DNA of 64,000 bases from Cyprinodon diabolis (GCA_030533445.1 CM060081.1:37750111-37814110), one strand, 5' to 3'. Counted from the first letter of the stretch, positions 1 through 64,000 are shown. The notes: generated by a model not told the origin, from the sequence alone. Program-made: numbers and translations.

Positions 1-1
1 C

Positions 2-898
2 GCGAGGCGCGCGGCAGACCCGCAGGTGGCGGACAAAATAGAGGAGTTTATCCAGAAACTGAAGAAGCTAAAAGACGTCGAGCACGAATTCACGCTTGTG
101 ATTGAAGATCCGTCAGGGAACAGTTATATAGAAAACCCTGTTGCTCCTCAGAAGGACGAGGCTCTGACAGTGACCCGGTTCAGGAGGACCGTCCAGCAGG
201 ACCAGCAGCTGGGGATCAGAGCTGATGATGACCTGGAGGAAGAGCCAGCTGGGAACGACCTGGAGGTCATGAGAGGGGAGGTCCTGGTCTTCCCAACCAA
301 CTGCCCTGAGTGCAACGCTCCTGCCTCCACCAACATGAAGCTGGTCCAGATTCCCCACTTCAAGGAGGTCATCATCATGGCCACAAACTGCGACAGCTGT
401 GGCCATCGAACCAATGAGGTTAAATCCGGTGCAGCTACAGAACAGCTTGGCACCAAGATCACGCTGCACATCACCGACCCTTCAGACATGACCAGGGATG
501 TTCTCAAGTCGGAGACATGCTCTGTCCTCATTCCTGAGCTGGAGTTTGAGTTAGGAATGGCAGCTCTGGGGGGAAAGTTCACTACACTGGAGGGCCTGTT
601 GCAGGACATCAAGGATCTGATAGTCTCCAAAAACCCCTTCATCTGTGGCGACAGTAGCAGCAGTGACCGGCTGGACAAGCTGAAGGAGTTCGGAGAGAAG
701 ATTGAAAAGATCCTCGCTGGACAAATGAAAGTGCACATAGTCCTAGATGACCTAGCAGGGAACAGCTATTTGCAAAATGTTTATGCTCCAGAGGCAGACC
801 CTGAGATGACAGTGGAGAAGTACACACGCACATTTGAGCAGAATGAAGAGCTGGGACTGAATGACATGAAAACTGAAAACTATCAACAAGAAAAATGA
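2..898 (+). CDS. zpr1: ZPR1 zinc-finger protein, C-terminal part, intronless (5' end outside window)
   Basis: The frame is open from base 2 to the TGA at 896-898, about 298 codons with no intron. The codon at 26 is GTG inside the frame, so the true start lies upstream of the window. In order the product shows the end of a first ZPR1 beta-domain ([19 protein letters not shown]), the second C4 zinc finger (CPEC, then CDSCGH about 30 residues later) and a second beta-domain ending in [12 protein letters not shown] and [11 protein letters not shown], the typical ZPR1 C-terminus. ZPR1 binds eEF1A and is linked to growth signalling and SMN complexes. Vertebrate ZPR1 genes are normally split into many exons, so this is probably a retrocopy or a lineage-specific long exon. 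The frame is undamaged, which argues against an old pseudogene. Whether it is expressed cannot be told from the sequence. Confidence 0.85.
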   Translation, partial: ARRAADPQVADKIEEFIQKLKKLKDVEHEFTLVIEDPSGNSYIENPVAPQKDEALTVTRFRRTVQQDQQLGIRADDDLEEEPAGNDLEVMRGEVLVFPTNCPECNAPASTNMKLVQIPHFKEVIIMATNCDSCGHRTNEVKSGAATEQLGTKITLHITDPSDMTRDVLKSETCSVLIPELEFELGMAALGGKFTTLEGLLQDIKDLIVSKNPFICGDSSSSDRLDKLKEFGEKIEKILAGQMKVHIVLDDLAGNSYLQNVYAPEADPEMTVEKYTRTFEQNEELGLNDMKTENYQQEK

Positions 899-2067
899 AC
901 TGAACTGAGTAGCTAAAAAGACTGAAAAACAAGAGAATTTGAAATATGTAGACATGGACCCAGTGTAGAATTGCTGCATATTTCCTCCAATTTTATGTTT
1001 TATTTTTAAAACTGGGTGATTTGTTGCTTTCAAACGGCCTTATACCGTACTTGAGGAATTCTAAGTTGTTGTAACTAAGCGTTTTACCGAAAGGGAACCT
1101 GATTTGTAAAAAATAAATACAAATAATAAAGTTAATTATCTGCTCAAAATCATGCATTCATTTGGCATTCCAGAAGATGGCGCTGTTTTACTTTAAAATA
1201 TTTAGCTTTTAGAGGACCACACACTGTGAGACAAATTAATCTCATACACCTGCCTTAATCTAAATAACATTTAAATAAATTGATGTGATGTTAGCTCTGT
1301 TCAGGATTTAGTATGCAAATGTGGTTAACAAAGCTTTTCAGTTGAAAAATACATTTATTTTCTTCACAAATGTACATATTGAAATACTTCAGTCAGGGCC
1401 TTCAAGGAGGTTTTTGGAAAGAATATCTTGCATTCTAAAATGTAGGCTAACTGTTCAATGATGCAATATTTAACAATATTGTAATGCCATTTTTTTTTAT
1501 ATAATGCAGCTATTTCTTAACTATTACTGTTATCTCAAAATGTATCAAGTGTAAAAATACCAAAAACGTAACATTTTAAAATTCGATATAGTAAGAAACG
1601 TGAATGTTTTTATCACATTAATCAAACTTATTGGATTTAAATAGTCCGCAAACTGCCTCATTTTGATTCCGTTGTGCACTATCTCACACCCTGCTGAGCA
1701 CTTTATCTGTTTTCTTAATTTGGCTTCCCCCTAAAAGCAGAGAGGTGAGCTACTAGATTACATGGCTCGTGAGGGAGCAGCTGTTGTGAAAAGTAGTAGA
1801 TGAAAATAGAAGCCAGCATTCAATATACTCAGAGCAAACAATAACACACACTGGACGTCTTGGAGATTCTTTCCTAAGACTGTTGTTTTTATCTTTATGA
1901 GTCGGGCTTCTGACTGATTATACATGGATGAAAAATAAAATAAAAAAAACTTAAAAGTTCAAAAAAGCATTAGAACTTAATGCAGGTGGGTCAAAATCTA
2001 TAAATATCAATTATTACTTTTCCCAGAGAGAATATGATTATAATGTTTTAAATAAAACAATATTTAT
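899..2067. other. AT-rich non-coding stretch after ZPR1
   Basis: After the likely 3' UTR (to about 1140) I see AT-rich sequence with no exon, RNA gene or clear repeat. On the minus strand it would be part of rnf207 intron 1 if that gene is intact. Confidence 0.5.
1112..1130 (+). terminator. Polyadenylation signals for the ZPR1 copy
   Basis: Two AATAAA hexamers (1112-1117 and 1125-1130) lie about 215-230 bases after the ZPR1 stop codon. This fits a normal 3' UTR, or one carried along by a retrocopy. No poly(A) tract follows directly. Confidence 0.5.
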
Positions 2068-2712
2068 TAGGGATGCAAGATATTGGGATTTTGGCCGATA
2101 TGCCGATATTTTAAAACTCATGTAGCCGATATCGATACTGATGTTAAAGCTGGACAAAAATAAGTAGTCATTGAAAATAGCAGTTTTGTTATCCATTTCT
2201 GACACTTTGAAAAATAATATACTCAAATATATTTTCATATGCTGATATCAAATAGATTTTTTAAAACGCGGTATCAATCTATTTTACTTTCAAAATCTCG
2301 TGAAATTTCATCGTTCTGTTACAAACTCTCGTGATATTTTGCAAATTCTTGTGAGATTTTGTTAGTAAAATAGATCGATATCGCGTCAATATATCAACAT
2401 ATAAAAATATGGCAAAGTTTCGATGACATATAGCAATATTTCATTAGTAAAAGAGATTAATATGGTGTTTTTAAATCGGAATATATCAGCATATGAAGAT
2501 ATTGTGATATTTTAATGTATCAATATTTTTCCCCTCGTCTTTAGAGGTTTTTAAGTCTGTAAAAAAAGTTTTTGAAGTATTTTTTTTTTTTTTTAGACTT
2601 TAGAAACTCAGAAGCTGATCAAATATCGGTGGGGTAGCCGATGTCCGATATTCAGTTTTAAGGCCGATACAGGCCGATACCGATAGGGGGCCGATTATAT
2701 CGTGCATCCCTA
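2068..2712. mobile_element. hAT-type non-autonomous element (MITE), 645 bp
   Basis: The element starts TAGGGATGCA and ends TGCATCCCTA, so the termini are inverted repeats. It is flanked by a perfect 8-bp target-site duplication ATATTTAT (2060-2067 and 2713-2720), the hAT signature. The subterminal parts are rich in CCGATAT/ATCGG words on opposing strands. There is no transposase; the short open frames inside are chance. Confidence 0.88.
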
Positions 2713-3303
2713 ATATTTATAGAAAAACAGCGCTTGTTTATCTAGGAAAACTAATAGGACTGCCCTAAATGTGATTGTGCACCATAGTTTTCTCTATGCA
2801 AGGAATGAAACAGGTTGCTATAGTATCATATGGCAGCTTTAGCTTGTCTAAAGCTGATGGCACTGCTGCCAAATACCAGTATGCTTTTTTTGCTATGTGA
2901 CTGGGCTTAATGGAACTTTGAGCCCCTTTCAGTATTTGAGCCAAAGGCTAAACTAGAGAGTGGTGTGACTCTGCAGCTGTTTTCACCACCCAGACCTGCC
3001 AAACCCTGTCTATGATTCAGGTCACGATTGTCTTTAAATAAGAACACTGGGACTGGGTTGGAGTCTCTTAACACTTGGAGGTAAAACTGGACAAATGTTC
3101 AAATCCATATGAACTGGATTATTTATCCAGGACATTCTGATAGGGTCTGAGGTTGGAGTACTTGACATATCTTGACTTTTGACTCAATGTCACTGTTTAG
3201 GGATTTGTGGCTTAGCAGCACATGCCGTGTCATGGCTCAGATGTCCAATGCAGGCTTAGTCATTTAAACTGAGCTTGACCAACTGCAAAGTTTCATCTCT
3301 TAC
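2713..3303. other. Presumed rnf207 intron 1 sequence
   Basis: This stretch lies just downstream (minus strand) of the rnf207 RING exon. I looked on the minus strand for the next RNF207 exon (B-box region) and found none here or further left to base 900. Confidence 0.45.
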
Positions 3304-3494
3304 CCACAGAGGGGGCAGCTGAGGCAGCAGTCATCGGTCCGACCTCGCAGACAACGGGCGCAGAAGATATGGTAGCAGTCTAGTAAACATGGAGACTTGT
3401 ACTGCTCATGGCACAGGTGACACAGAAGGGGGTGGAGGTTAGCGCAGTCCTCCTCAAACAGGTTGCCCACATTGGAGAAGATCCCTCCTGCCAT
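3304..3494 (-). CDS. rnf207: RNF207 first coding exon (RING finger)
   Basis: This minus-strand exon runs from ATG at 3494 to a consensus donor GTAAGA beginning at 3303, 63 codons plus 2 bases. It encodes a C3HC4 RING: CHLC, then CLLDCYHIFC, CARC and CPLC. The spacing and flanking residues match the N-terminus of RNF207, a RING/B-box protein that in vertebrate heart affects HERG channel levels and repolarisation. The position beside rpl22 and chd5, on the opposite strand, agrees with vertebrate synteny. The bases before the ATG read CTTCAG, a possible acceptor, so a 5' UTR intron may precede it. Later exons lie outside the window or are lost. Whether this is rnf207a or rnf207b cannot be settled here. 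Confidence 0.85.
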
Positions 3495-3853
3495 CTGAAG
3501 ACAGCAGGTTGAATAATGACATACAGGATAGCGAAGCTCACATCATTTCATCACTTGAATTAAAAAGGTTTGTGCGGTGGTGTGAAATAACAGTCCAAAT
3601 ATTCCCGTCATTTAAAGAGAGGCTAATCTGACAGAGACAGCAAGCCGGCAACCAAAAAAAAAAGCCTGAAAACAGATGAAGTAAACATGCAGAACCATTT
3701 TAGTCTTCCGACCTCAGACATGTTATGTGAACACAAATTCAGTCACAACTTTAGATCAAACACCAGATTTACTGTTGACAACATGTATCTGACAAAAAAT
3801 ACTGTAAATGTAGCAGGCTTGTCTGGAGAAAGAACAGAGAGCCACTGTCTTAC

Positions 3854-3970
3854 CTTTCTGTGCTGCAATCAGCTACCGCCAGCAGGAATGGCAGCAATGC
3901 AGAAACTCTTCAATAGTCGGCTCATGGGGTCTGTCCACCAGGCAGCTGACAACGTACAACTCCTGCCAGA
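3854..3970 (-). other. rnf207: Possible rnf207 5' UTR exon
   Basis: On the minus strand CAGAAAG is followed by a strong donor GTAAGA at 3853, and an acceptor-like CTTCAG abuts the rnf207 ATG at 3495-3500. A 5' UTR exon joined by an intron of about 360 bp is therefore plausible. The upstream edge is arbitrary. This is inference from splice motifs only. Confidence 0.3.
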
Positions 3971-3997
3971 CCCCCCCCCCACCCCCACCCCCCCCCC
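3971..3997. repeat. C-rich low-complexity tract
   Basis: The tract is 27 bases of almost pure C interrupted by two A. The 126-codon open frame that crosses it (3687-4067) looks like chance. Confidence 0.9.
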
Positions 3998-3999
3998 AA

Positions 4000-4490
4000 G
4001 TGTTGCCAAAGTTCAAATGGGACATTTAATATTCTTATTGCAGGCAGTCTGTAAATACAGTTCCTAATCTCATACTGACATTACACTTTGCACTGTACAA
4101 ATTAGAAATGTGCAGATCACTCTGTTAATACCCCCAATTGGTACTAAAACAAAATGAAAGGCTAAAATGAAATGAACATTGAGCTTTGTCATAATCTTGC
4201 TGATTATATAGTATTTTGTGCTTGAAAGTAGTTTAAATAATTGCTGAAGTTTTAAATTAGGATTATTGTGATTTATGTATGTACATACAAGGATTTACGG
4301 ACCAGATAAACTTGGACAGAGAAGTAATGAGAAAATAAATGTATATAAATTACATTTATATATATATATATATCTATATATCTATATCTATAGATATGTA
4401 GATATATCTATAGATATATATCATACCGGTACATTATATTACTTTACAATAAGGTGTGAACACTGATTGGGTTAAAACTAAATCTCAACA
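4000..4490. other. Intergenic spacer with short AT microsatellite
   Basis: The spacer is AT-rich, with a degenerate TA/TCTA tract at about 4358-4425 just before the Tc1 element. I see no gene. Confidence 0.6.
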
Positions 4491-4492
4491 TA

Positions 4493-4695
4493 CAGGTGCT
4501 GGTCATAAAATTAGAATATCATGAAAAAGTAGATTGATTTCAGTAATTCCATTTAAAAAGTGAAACTTGTATATTATATTCATACATTACATACAAACTC
4601 ATATATTTCAGATGTTTATTTTGTTTAATTTTGATGATTACAAATGACAACAAATGAAAATCTCAAATTCATCATATCAGAAAATTAGAATATTG
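4493..4695. repeat. Left IR/DR arm of Tc1 element
   Basis: The outer motif starts at 4493 and the inner direct copy (TCAGAAAATTAGAATATTGTG) begins near 4678, about 185 bases in. Compared with the right arm it carries three extra bases near 4672. Confidence 0.85.
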
Positions 4696-4811
4696 TGAAA
4701 AGGTTCAAAATTGATGGCCCCTGGTGCCACACTCTAATCAGCTAATTAACTCAAACCACCTGCAAAAGCCTTTAAATGGTCTTTCAGTCTAGTTCTATAG
4801 GCTACACAATC

Positions 4812-5816
4812 ATGGGGAAGACTGCTGACTTGACAGTTGTCCAAAAGACGACCATCGACACCTTGCACAAGGAGGGCAAGACACAAAAGGTCATCGCTAA
4901 AGAGGCTGGCTGTTCACAGAGCTCAGTGTCCAAGCACATTAATAGAGAGGCGAAGGGAAGGAAAAGATGTGGTCGAAAAAAGTGTACAAGCAAGAGAGAT
5001 AACCGCACCCTGGAGAGGATTGTGAAACAAAACCCATTCAAAAATGTGGGGGAGATTCACAAAGAGTGGACTGCAGCTGGAGTGAGTGCTTCAAGAACCA
5101 CCACACACAGACGTATGAAAGACATGGGTTTCTGCTGTCGCATTCCTTGTGTCAAGCCACTCTTGAACCACAGACAGCGTCAGAAGCGTCTTGCCTGGGC
5201 TAAAGAGAAACAGGACTGGACTGCTGGTGAGTGGTCCAAAGTCATGTTCTCTGATGAAAGTAAATTTTGCATTTCCTTTGGAAATCAAGGTCCCAGAGTC
5301 TGGAGGAAAAGAAGAGAGGCACTTCATCCACGTTGCTTGAAGTCCAGTGTAAAGTTTCCACAGTCAGTGATGGTTTGGGGTGCCATGTCATCTGCTGGTG
5401 TTGGTCCATTGTGTTTTCTGAGGTCCAGGGTCAACGCAGCCACATACCAGGAAGTTTTAGAGCACTTCATGCTTCCTGCAGCTGACCAACTTTTTGGAGA
5501 TGCAGATTTCATTTTTCAACAGGACTTGGCACCTGCACACAGTGCCAAAGCTACCAGTACCTGGTTGAAGGACCATGGTATCCCTGTTCTTAATTGGCCA
5601 GCAAACTCTCCTGACCTTAACCCCATAGAAAATCTATGGGGTATTGTGAAGAAGAAGATGCAATACACCAGACCCAACAATTCAGAAGAGCTAAAAGCCA
5701 CTATTAGAGCAACCTGGGCTATCATAACACCTGAGCAGTGCCACAGACTGATCGACTCCATGCCACGCCGCATTGCTGCAGTAATACAGGCCAAAGGAGG
5801 CCCAACTAAATACTGA
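4812..5816 (+). CDS. Tc1 transposase, DD34E, intact
   Basis: I take the ATG at 4812 (product starts MGKTADLT), as in related fish Tc1 proteins; a longer frame starts at 4776. The product has 334 residues, the normal Tc1 length. The N-terminal 110 residues form a paired-like HTH DNA-binding region (SQSSVSKHI at 35-43) with a GRKR-type linker (CGRKK near 53-57). The catalytic DDE core has D148 (FSDES), D238 (FQQDLAPAH) and E273 (SPDLNPIENLW), with 34 residues between the last two, so DD34E. It cuts and pastes DNA at TA sites. There is no frameshift or stop. It sits centrally between the two arms. Confidence 0.93.
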   Translation: MGKTADLTVVQKTTIDTLHKEGKTQKVIAKEAGCSQSSVSKHINREAKGRKRCGRKKCTSKRDNRTLERIVKQNPFKNVGEIHKEWTAAGVSASRTTTHRRMKDMGFCCRIPCVKPLLNHRQRQKRLAWAKEKQDWTAGEWSKVMFSDESKFCISFGNQGPRVWRKRREALHPRCLKSSVKFPQSVMVWGAMSSAGVGPLCFLRSRVNAATYQEVLEHFMLPAADQLFGDADFIFQQDLAPAHSAKATSTWLKDHGIPVLNWPANSPDLNPIENLWGIVKKKMQYTRPNNSEELKATIRATWAIITPEQCHRLIDSMPRRIAAVIQAKGGPTKY

Positions 5817-5900
5817 GTGCTGTACATGCTCATACTTTTCATGTTCATACTTTTCAGTTGGCCAACATTTCTATAAATCCTTTGTTTTTATTGGTCTTCA

Positions 5901-6101
5901 GTAATATTCTAATTTTCTGATATGAATTTGAGATTTTCATTTGTTGTCATTTGTAATCATCAAAATTAAACAAAATAAACATCTGAAATATATGAGTTTG
6001 TATGTAATGTATGAATATAATATACAAGTTTCACTTTTTAAATGGAATTACTGAAATCAATCTACTTTTTCATGATATTCTAATTTTATGACCAGCACCT
6101 G
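5901..6101. repeat. Right IR/DR arm of Tc1 element
   Basis: This is the reverse complement of the left arm over about 185 bases without a mismatch that I could find, then a 3-base deletion near the inner repeat. Confidence 0.85.
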
Positions 6102-6103
6102 TA

Positions 6104-6663
6104 CAGATTACAGGACACCACTACCGTTTTAACCTGAATCTTTGACACTACTGTTTTTTGACATCACTAATAAGGCTGAGCAATTAATCACATTTGCATT
6201 ATGATTGCAATTTCAATAAATGCAGTTCTTAAATTGCAGAGGCACTCGATTTTTCTTATATTTAAGAGGAGTAAGACCCAGACTTTTCTCATTCCAGCAC
6301 TTTATGTGGCATACTGGAAATAATCTAAATCTACATAAGTCATTTTTTCTTAAAATAAGTGAAATTTTCTTGGATTGAGGAGGTAAAACACATTATATAT
6401 AATTTTTCTGGACATAGATTAAATAGAAAAGAAGTATAATTAATGGAGAATATGAAGTAATGGAGATGGTCTATCCCACAAAGCTTGTTAAGGTGTCTAA
6501 TAAGGACAGAGTAAATAATATAGTATATCTATCATCCGTTACAAGAAAATTAACAAAAGAATCAGATTAATCATGATTAATCGATTATTGAACTATTTAT
6601 CATTAATCAATTAATCATTAACTGGAGTATAGAGACTGTAAAACATGTCTTTATCTGACAGAG

Positions 6664-6665
<2 letters not shown>
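6104..6665. other. Intergenic, possibly decayed repeat
   Basis: AT-rich sequence with AATTAATCA/TTAATCGATTA words (6180-6230 and 6560-6615) resembles worn fish DNA transposons, but no termini can be defined. No gene is seen. Confidence 0.35.

Positions 6666-6722
<57 letters not shown>
6666..6722. repeat. (TA)n microsatellite
   Basis: This is an almost uninterrupted TA dinucleotide run of about 55 bases. It sits at the 3' end of the minus-strand LINE fragment. Confidence 0.95.
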
Positions 6723-6727
<5 letters not shown>

Positions 6728-6939
6728 CTATTTTCTCACCCCTCGTGGGGTGGTATGTGTCATCCTCAAGCTCGGGTCCTCTACCAGAGGCCTGGGAGTT
6801 TGAGGGTTCTGCGCAGTATCTTAGCTGTTCCTAGGACTGCGCTCTTCTGGACAGAGACCTCTGATGTTTTACCTGGAATCTGCTGTAGCCACTCTCCCAG
6901 TTTGGGGGTCACAGCCCCCAGTGCTCCAATTACCACTGG
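6723..6939 (-). mobile_element. 3' end of a non-LTR retrotransposon (5'-truncated)
   Basis: Read on the minus strand, 6932 to about 6765 encodes a frame with the words [18 protein letters not shown] and SVQKSAVLGTAKILRRTL, ending GLW-stop. This C-terminal block is a familiar end of polymerase proteins of LINE-type elements. The 3' UTR after it runs into the (TA)n tract at 6666-6722, which would be its tail. The 5' side is cut by another (TA)n run. The exact LINE clade is not assigned. Confidence 0.65.
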
Positions 6940-6958
6940 CATATATATATATATATAC

Positions 6959-7040
<82 letters not shown>

Positions 7041-7048
7041 TGTATATA
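6940..7048. repeat. (TA)n microsatellite, second tract
   Basis: TA repeats of about 100 bases with one or two interruptions (ACATATGTA near 6958). The reading frames of alternating Y and I across it are artefacts. Confidence 0.95.
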
Positions 7049-7169
7049 TATAACTATTTTATAGCAATTTTTCTGTTATAAATATAGTATCTTTAACCAA
7101 ATAGTGACTTCATTTATTCACTTCTCAAAAGAAGGTGTAAAACTTTTGACAAGTACAAATGTGTTTCAT

Positions 7170-7906
7170 ACAGAAGAGGACTAGGGCCACTGGAAAAAAA
7201 AAAAAGTTAACTGACTTAAAAATTTTTTCAGTATGATATGGGAAAAAAGTCAGGATTCTCACTTTTTTTTCTCAGTATTATGACTTTAATCTCAGAATTA
7301 TTACTTTTTTCTCAGAATTCTGACTTTTTTCTCAGAATTATAACCTTTTTCTCATAATTATGACTTCAATCCCAGATTTCTGACTTTAGTCTCAGAATTC
7401 AGACGTTAATCTCCGAATTCTTTTTTCTCAGAATTCAGACTTTTTTTTCTCAGAATTCTGACTTTAATAAACGAATTCTGACTTTTTTCTCAGAATTTTG
7501 ACTTTAATCCCAGAATTGTGACTTTAGTCTCAGAATTCAGACTTTAATCTCAGAATACTTTTTTCTCAGAATTCTGACTTTTTTTCTCAGAATTCTGACT
7601 TTAATATCCGAATTCTTACTTTTTTTCTCAGAATTTAGACTTTAATCTCAGAATTCAGACTTTTTTTTCTCAGAATTCTGACTTTAATCTCAGAAATCTG
7701 CCCTTAATCTCCGAAATCTGACTTTTTACTCAAAATTCTGACTTTTATCGTAGAATTCTGGCTTTAATCTCAGAATTCTGACTTTTTTTTTCAGAAATCT
7801 GACTTTAATTTCCGAATTTTGACTTTTTTGCCATAATATACTGAAATAAAATTTAAAAAACAGTTAACTTTTTTTCATTTTTTCAGTGGTCCTAATCATC
7901 TTCTGT
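7170..7906. repeat. Minisatellite of about 20-bp units between inverted-repeat ends
   Basis: About 30 diverged copies of a 20-base unit fill 7225-7840. Two unit types mix: CTCAGAATTCTGACTTTTTT and one ending TTTAAT. The tract is bounded by inverted arms: CAGAAGAGGACTAGGGCCAC with GTTAACTG on the left (7171-7213), and their complement CAGTTAAC with GTGGTCCTAATCATCTTCTG on the right (7861-7905). This suggests a foldback DNA element whose core expanded as a tandem array. Confidence 0.75.
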
Positions 7907-8016
7907 AGTCAAATTTAAAAACCCCAACATCTTTTAACAGGTCTACTTAATCGATTCCAGATAAGTGGGTCCGATCGATGTTGCAGCGGAGCCTTTTATT
8001 CCCTGCGCAGCCTGAG

Positions 8017-8028
8017 CTCTTTCCTTTC
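8017..8028 (+). promoter_or_regulatory. rpl22: Likely 5' TOP tract of rpl22
   Basis: The pyrimidine run CTCTTTCCTTTC lies 16 bases before the rpl22 ATG. Ribosomal protein mRNAs start at such terminal oligopyrimidine tracts, which couple translation to mTOR signalling. The transcription start is inferred from this motif only. Confidence 0.6.
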
Positions 8029-8044
8029 GCTGAACGTGTCAGCC

Positions 8045-10712
<2,668 letters not shown>

Positions 10713-10728
10713 ACCAAAGATCCCTCTT

Positions 10729-10734
10729 AATAAA
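10729..10734 (+). terminator. rpl22: rpl22 polyadenylation signal
   Basis: AATAAA lies 17 bases after the rpl22 stop codon, giving a very short 3' UTR as is usual for ribosomal protein genes. Confidence 0.85.
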
Positions 10735-12013
10735 TTGTCACTAGACAAAAAATGTCTTGGATTGTTTGTGTTTTTAGATTGGATTGTTTTATTTTGTTAA
10801 GAAGTCCAATTTAGATCAGGAATCTCCTTTAAATGGAGACCTGGCAAAGTTAGCAGTCACACACATTCAAATTAAGTATAACATGTACAGTAAACAAGAA
10901 AAAGTAATGATAATAAGAGTTAACTCTTAAAAAAAAAGCTTCATGCATTCCTACTTCACTATTTTTTATAAATTGTCACTTGGGCATGATAGAAAAATAC
11001 ATTTTTGCCAGTTTTGATAAAGCACATATGGTAATTCCACAGCTACAAACATAACTGCAAAGTTTTATCTGCCACAGTTTTTTTAACTTAACTTTCCGTT
11101 ACTAATAGGAATATTAAGTGAATTAGTGAATGTCTGTAGATTTTTTATTTGGGCTACTACTGACTAAAGCATGAACAAGTAAAAGAAGTTGAAAAGCTCT
11201 ACAAATTCTGGGCTTTAAGGATGGGGGTTATAGACTAAATAATGGAAAACAAAGTTCCGGGTTACTTGTAAAATCTCTACCTTTTTTCTGGTTTAATGCA
11301 TCCATTTTCATAGTATTCATAGCACCGTGTACTGTTACGTGCCTGCAGTAATTAATAAATCACTAAACATCTGTATTCTATGGTCTAATACAGCAGCTTT
11401 TTAGTTGCAACTGTATGAAGAGATTGTGCAATTGAATCTTGTATCAATTATACACTGATACAGAGAATAACCATATATGTGTTTATTTTATTTCTTTTAT
11501 TCAAAGGTAAGCTTGGAGTAAAGCAGCAGTGGCAGAAAGCTGCAGAAGTTTCTCTCTGAAATGTTAGAACTTGCAGACTGAAGCTGCAGCAGACATGCTT
11601 TCCTCCATTAGCTCCACCACCAGATGCTCAGTGCTGTCTCTCTTTGCACAGCACTAGTTAAAGTAGTAACTAAGAGAGTATGACTAACTAGTTGTGGAGA
11701 AACTATGGGATGCATCGTCATGGCAACAGACCAGACGTCACAATCTGGGCATGTGTGTTCCATTTTTGTCTTTCTTATTTTTCAGACTGCAAGACCTGGA
11801 TATAGTTCTGTCGGGAAAATAATATAAATGTTCTTTTTTTTTGTTATTTTTAACCTGGAGAAAAATAACTGTTTTGACTGTAGGAGATAAGAAAAAGAAA
11901 AAATTACAGAGCGAGTTCCTTTTGGGTGAAGACAGAGAGTGCGCTGCGGCGTCTGGAGGGTTAACTTTCAGTATTCCCAGCCTAAAAGGGGTTTAGGGGG
12001 CTATGAGATAAAG
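10735..12013. other. rpl22-chd5 intergenic region, chd5 promoter and 5' UTR
   Basis: About 1.3 kb between the rpl22 poly(A) signal and the chd5 ATG. I see no CpG-rich block, TATA box or repeat that I can name. The chd5 5' UTR must lie in the last few hundred bases. Confidence 0.5.
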
Positions 12014-63970
<51,957 letters not shown>

Positions 63971-64000
63971 TAGTACTTATATTTTCAGAAATCTATGTCC

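Larger units (their letters stand above)
4493..6101 (+). mobile_element. Complete Tc1-family transposon with long IR/DR termini, 1609 bp
   Basis: The element is flanked by TA on both sides (4491-4492, 6102-6103). It begins CAGGTGCTGGTCATAAAATT and ends with the exact reverse complement. The inverted repeats are about 200 bp each and read the same by eye except for a 3-base indel near the inner end. Each repeat holds an inner copy of the tip motif (AAAATTAGAATAT), the IR/DR layout of fish Tc1 elements. It contains an undamaged 334-codon transposase. Near-identical arms plus an intact gene mean a recent insertion, perhaps still mobile. Confidence 0.93.

Noticed and set aside
3687..4067. 126-codon open frame on +
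   Set aside because: No domain, ends in a poly-C tract, overlaps the likely rnf207 5' region on the other strand.
4776..4811. Upstream start for the Tc1 transposase
   Set aside because: The extra 12 residues are not similar to Tc1 proteins, while MGKTADLT at 4812 is a usual start.
6755..7081. Frames with alternating Y and I
   Set aside because: Translation of the TA microsatellite; the real coding remnant there is the LINE end on the minus strand.

Overview
The window is vertebrate nuclear DNA and almost certainly comes from a ray-finned (teleost) fish. It has long AT-rich introns with GT-AG boundaries, conserved vertebrate coding exons, and a transposon load of fish type: Tc1/mariner, many hAT MITEs, Ty3/Gypsy, a Penelope-like element, LINE tails and a tRNA-derived SINE. 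The gene order rnf207(-) - rpl22(+) - chd5(+) matches the CHD5-RPL22-RNF207 block of human 1p36, so this is a conserved syntenic segment.

Layout. Positions 2-898 (+) hold an uninterrupted reading frame for the C-terminal half of ZPR1, which looks like an intronless copy. The RING exon of rnf207 (3304-3494, -) follows; its downstream exons are not seen, so the ZPR1 copy probably lies antisense inside rnf207 intron 1. An apparently intact Tc1 element (4493-6101) lies between rnf207 and rpl22. A LINE 3' end between two (TA)n tracts and a palindromic minisatellite also lie there. rpl22 is complete in four coding exons (8045-10712). chd5 starts at 12014 and runs off the right edge. I place 25 exons in continuous frame, about 1341 codons, covering CHDNT, two PHD fingers, two chromodomains and the whole Snf2 ATPase. 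The C-terminal third is outside the window.

Most of the rest is chd5 intron. Intron 1 (about 21 kb) carries an intact DD36E Tc1/mariner element (28377-29583, transposase on -), two decayed relatives, several hAT or other MITEs, LINE debris and a solo LTR. Intron 2 carries a truncated Ty3/Gypsy element (about 38.3-42.9 kb). Its gag has been split by a short LTR-pair element and by a fold-back hAT MITE, both with clear target-site duplications. Intron 5 has a Penelope-like fragment interrupted by a hAT element. Intron 13 has a Tc1 inside an older Tc1.

The host genes are ordinary and conserved. rpl22 encodes a ribosomal protein. chd5 encodes a NuRD-type chromatin remodeller. rnf207 encodes a RING protein that acts in heart muscle. 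Nothing suggests they work as one system; the linkage is inherited synteny. The most notable content is the two intact transposases, the layered insertions with readable order, the ZPR1 copy and a GC-AG intron in chd5. All exon boundaries come from reading the sequence by eye (frame continuity plus splice sites), without alignment.
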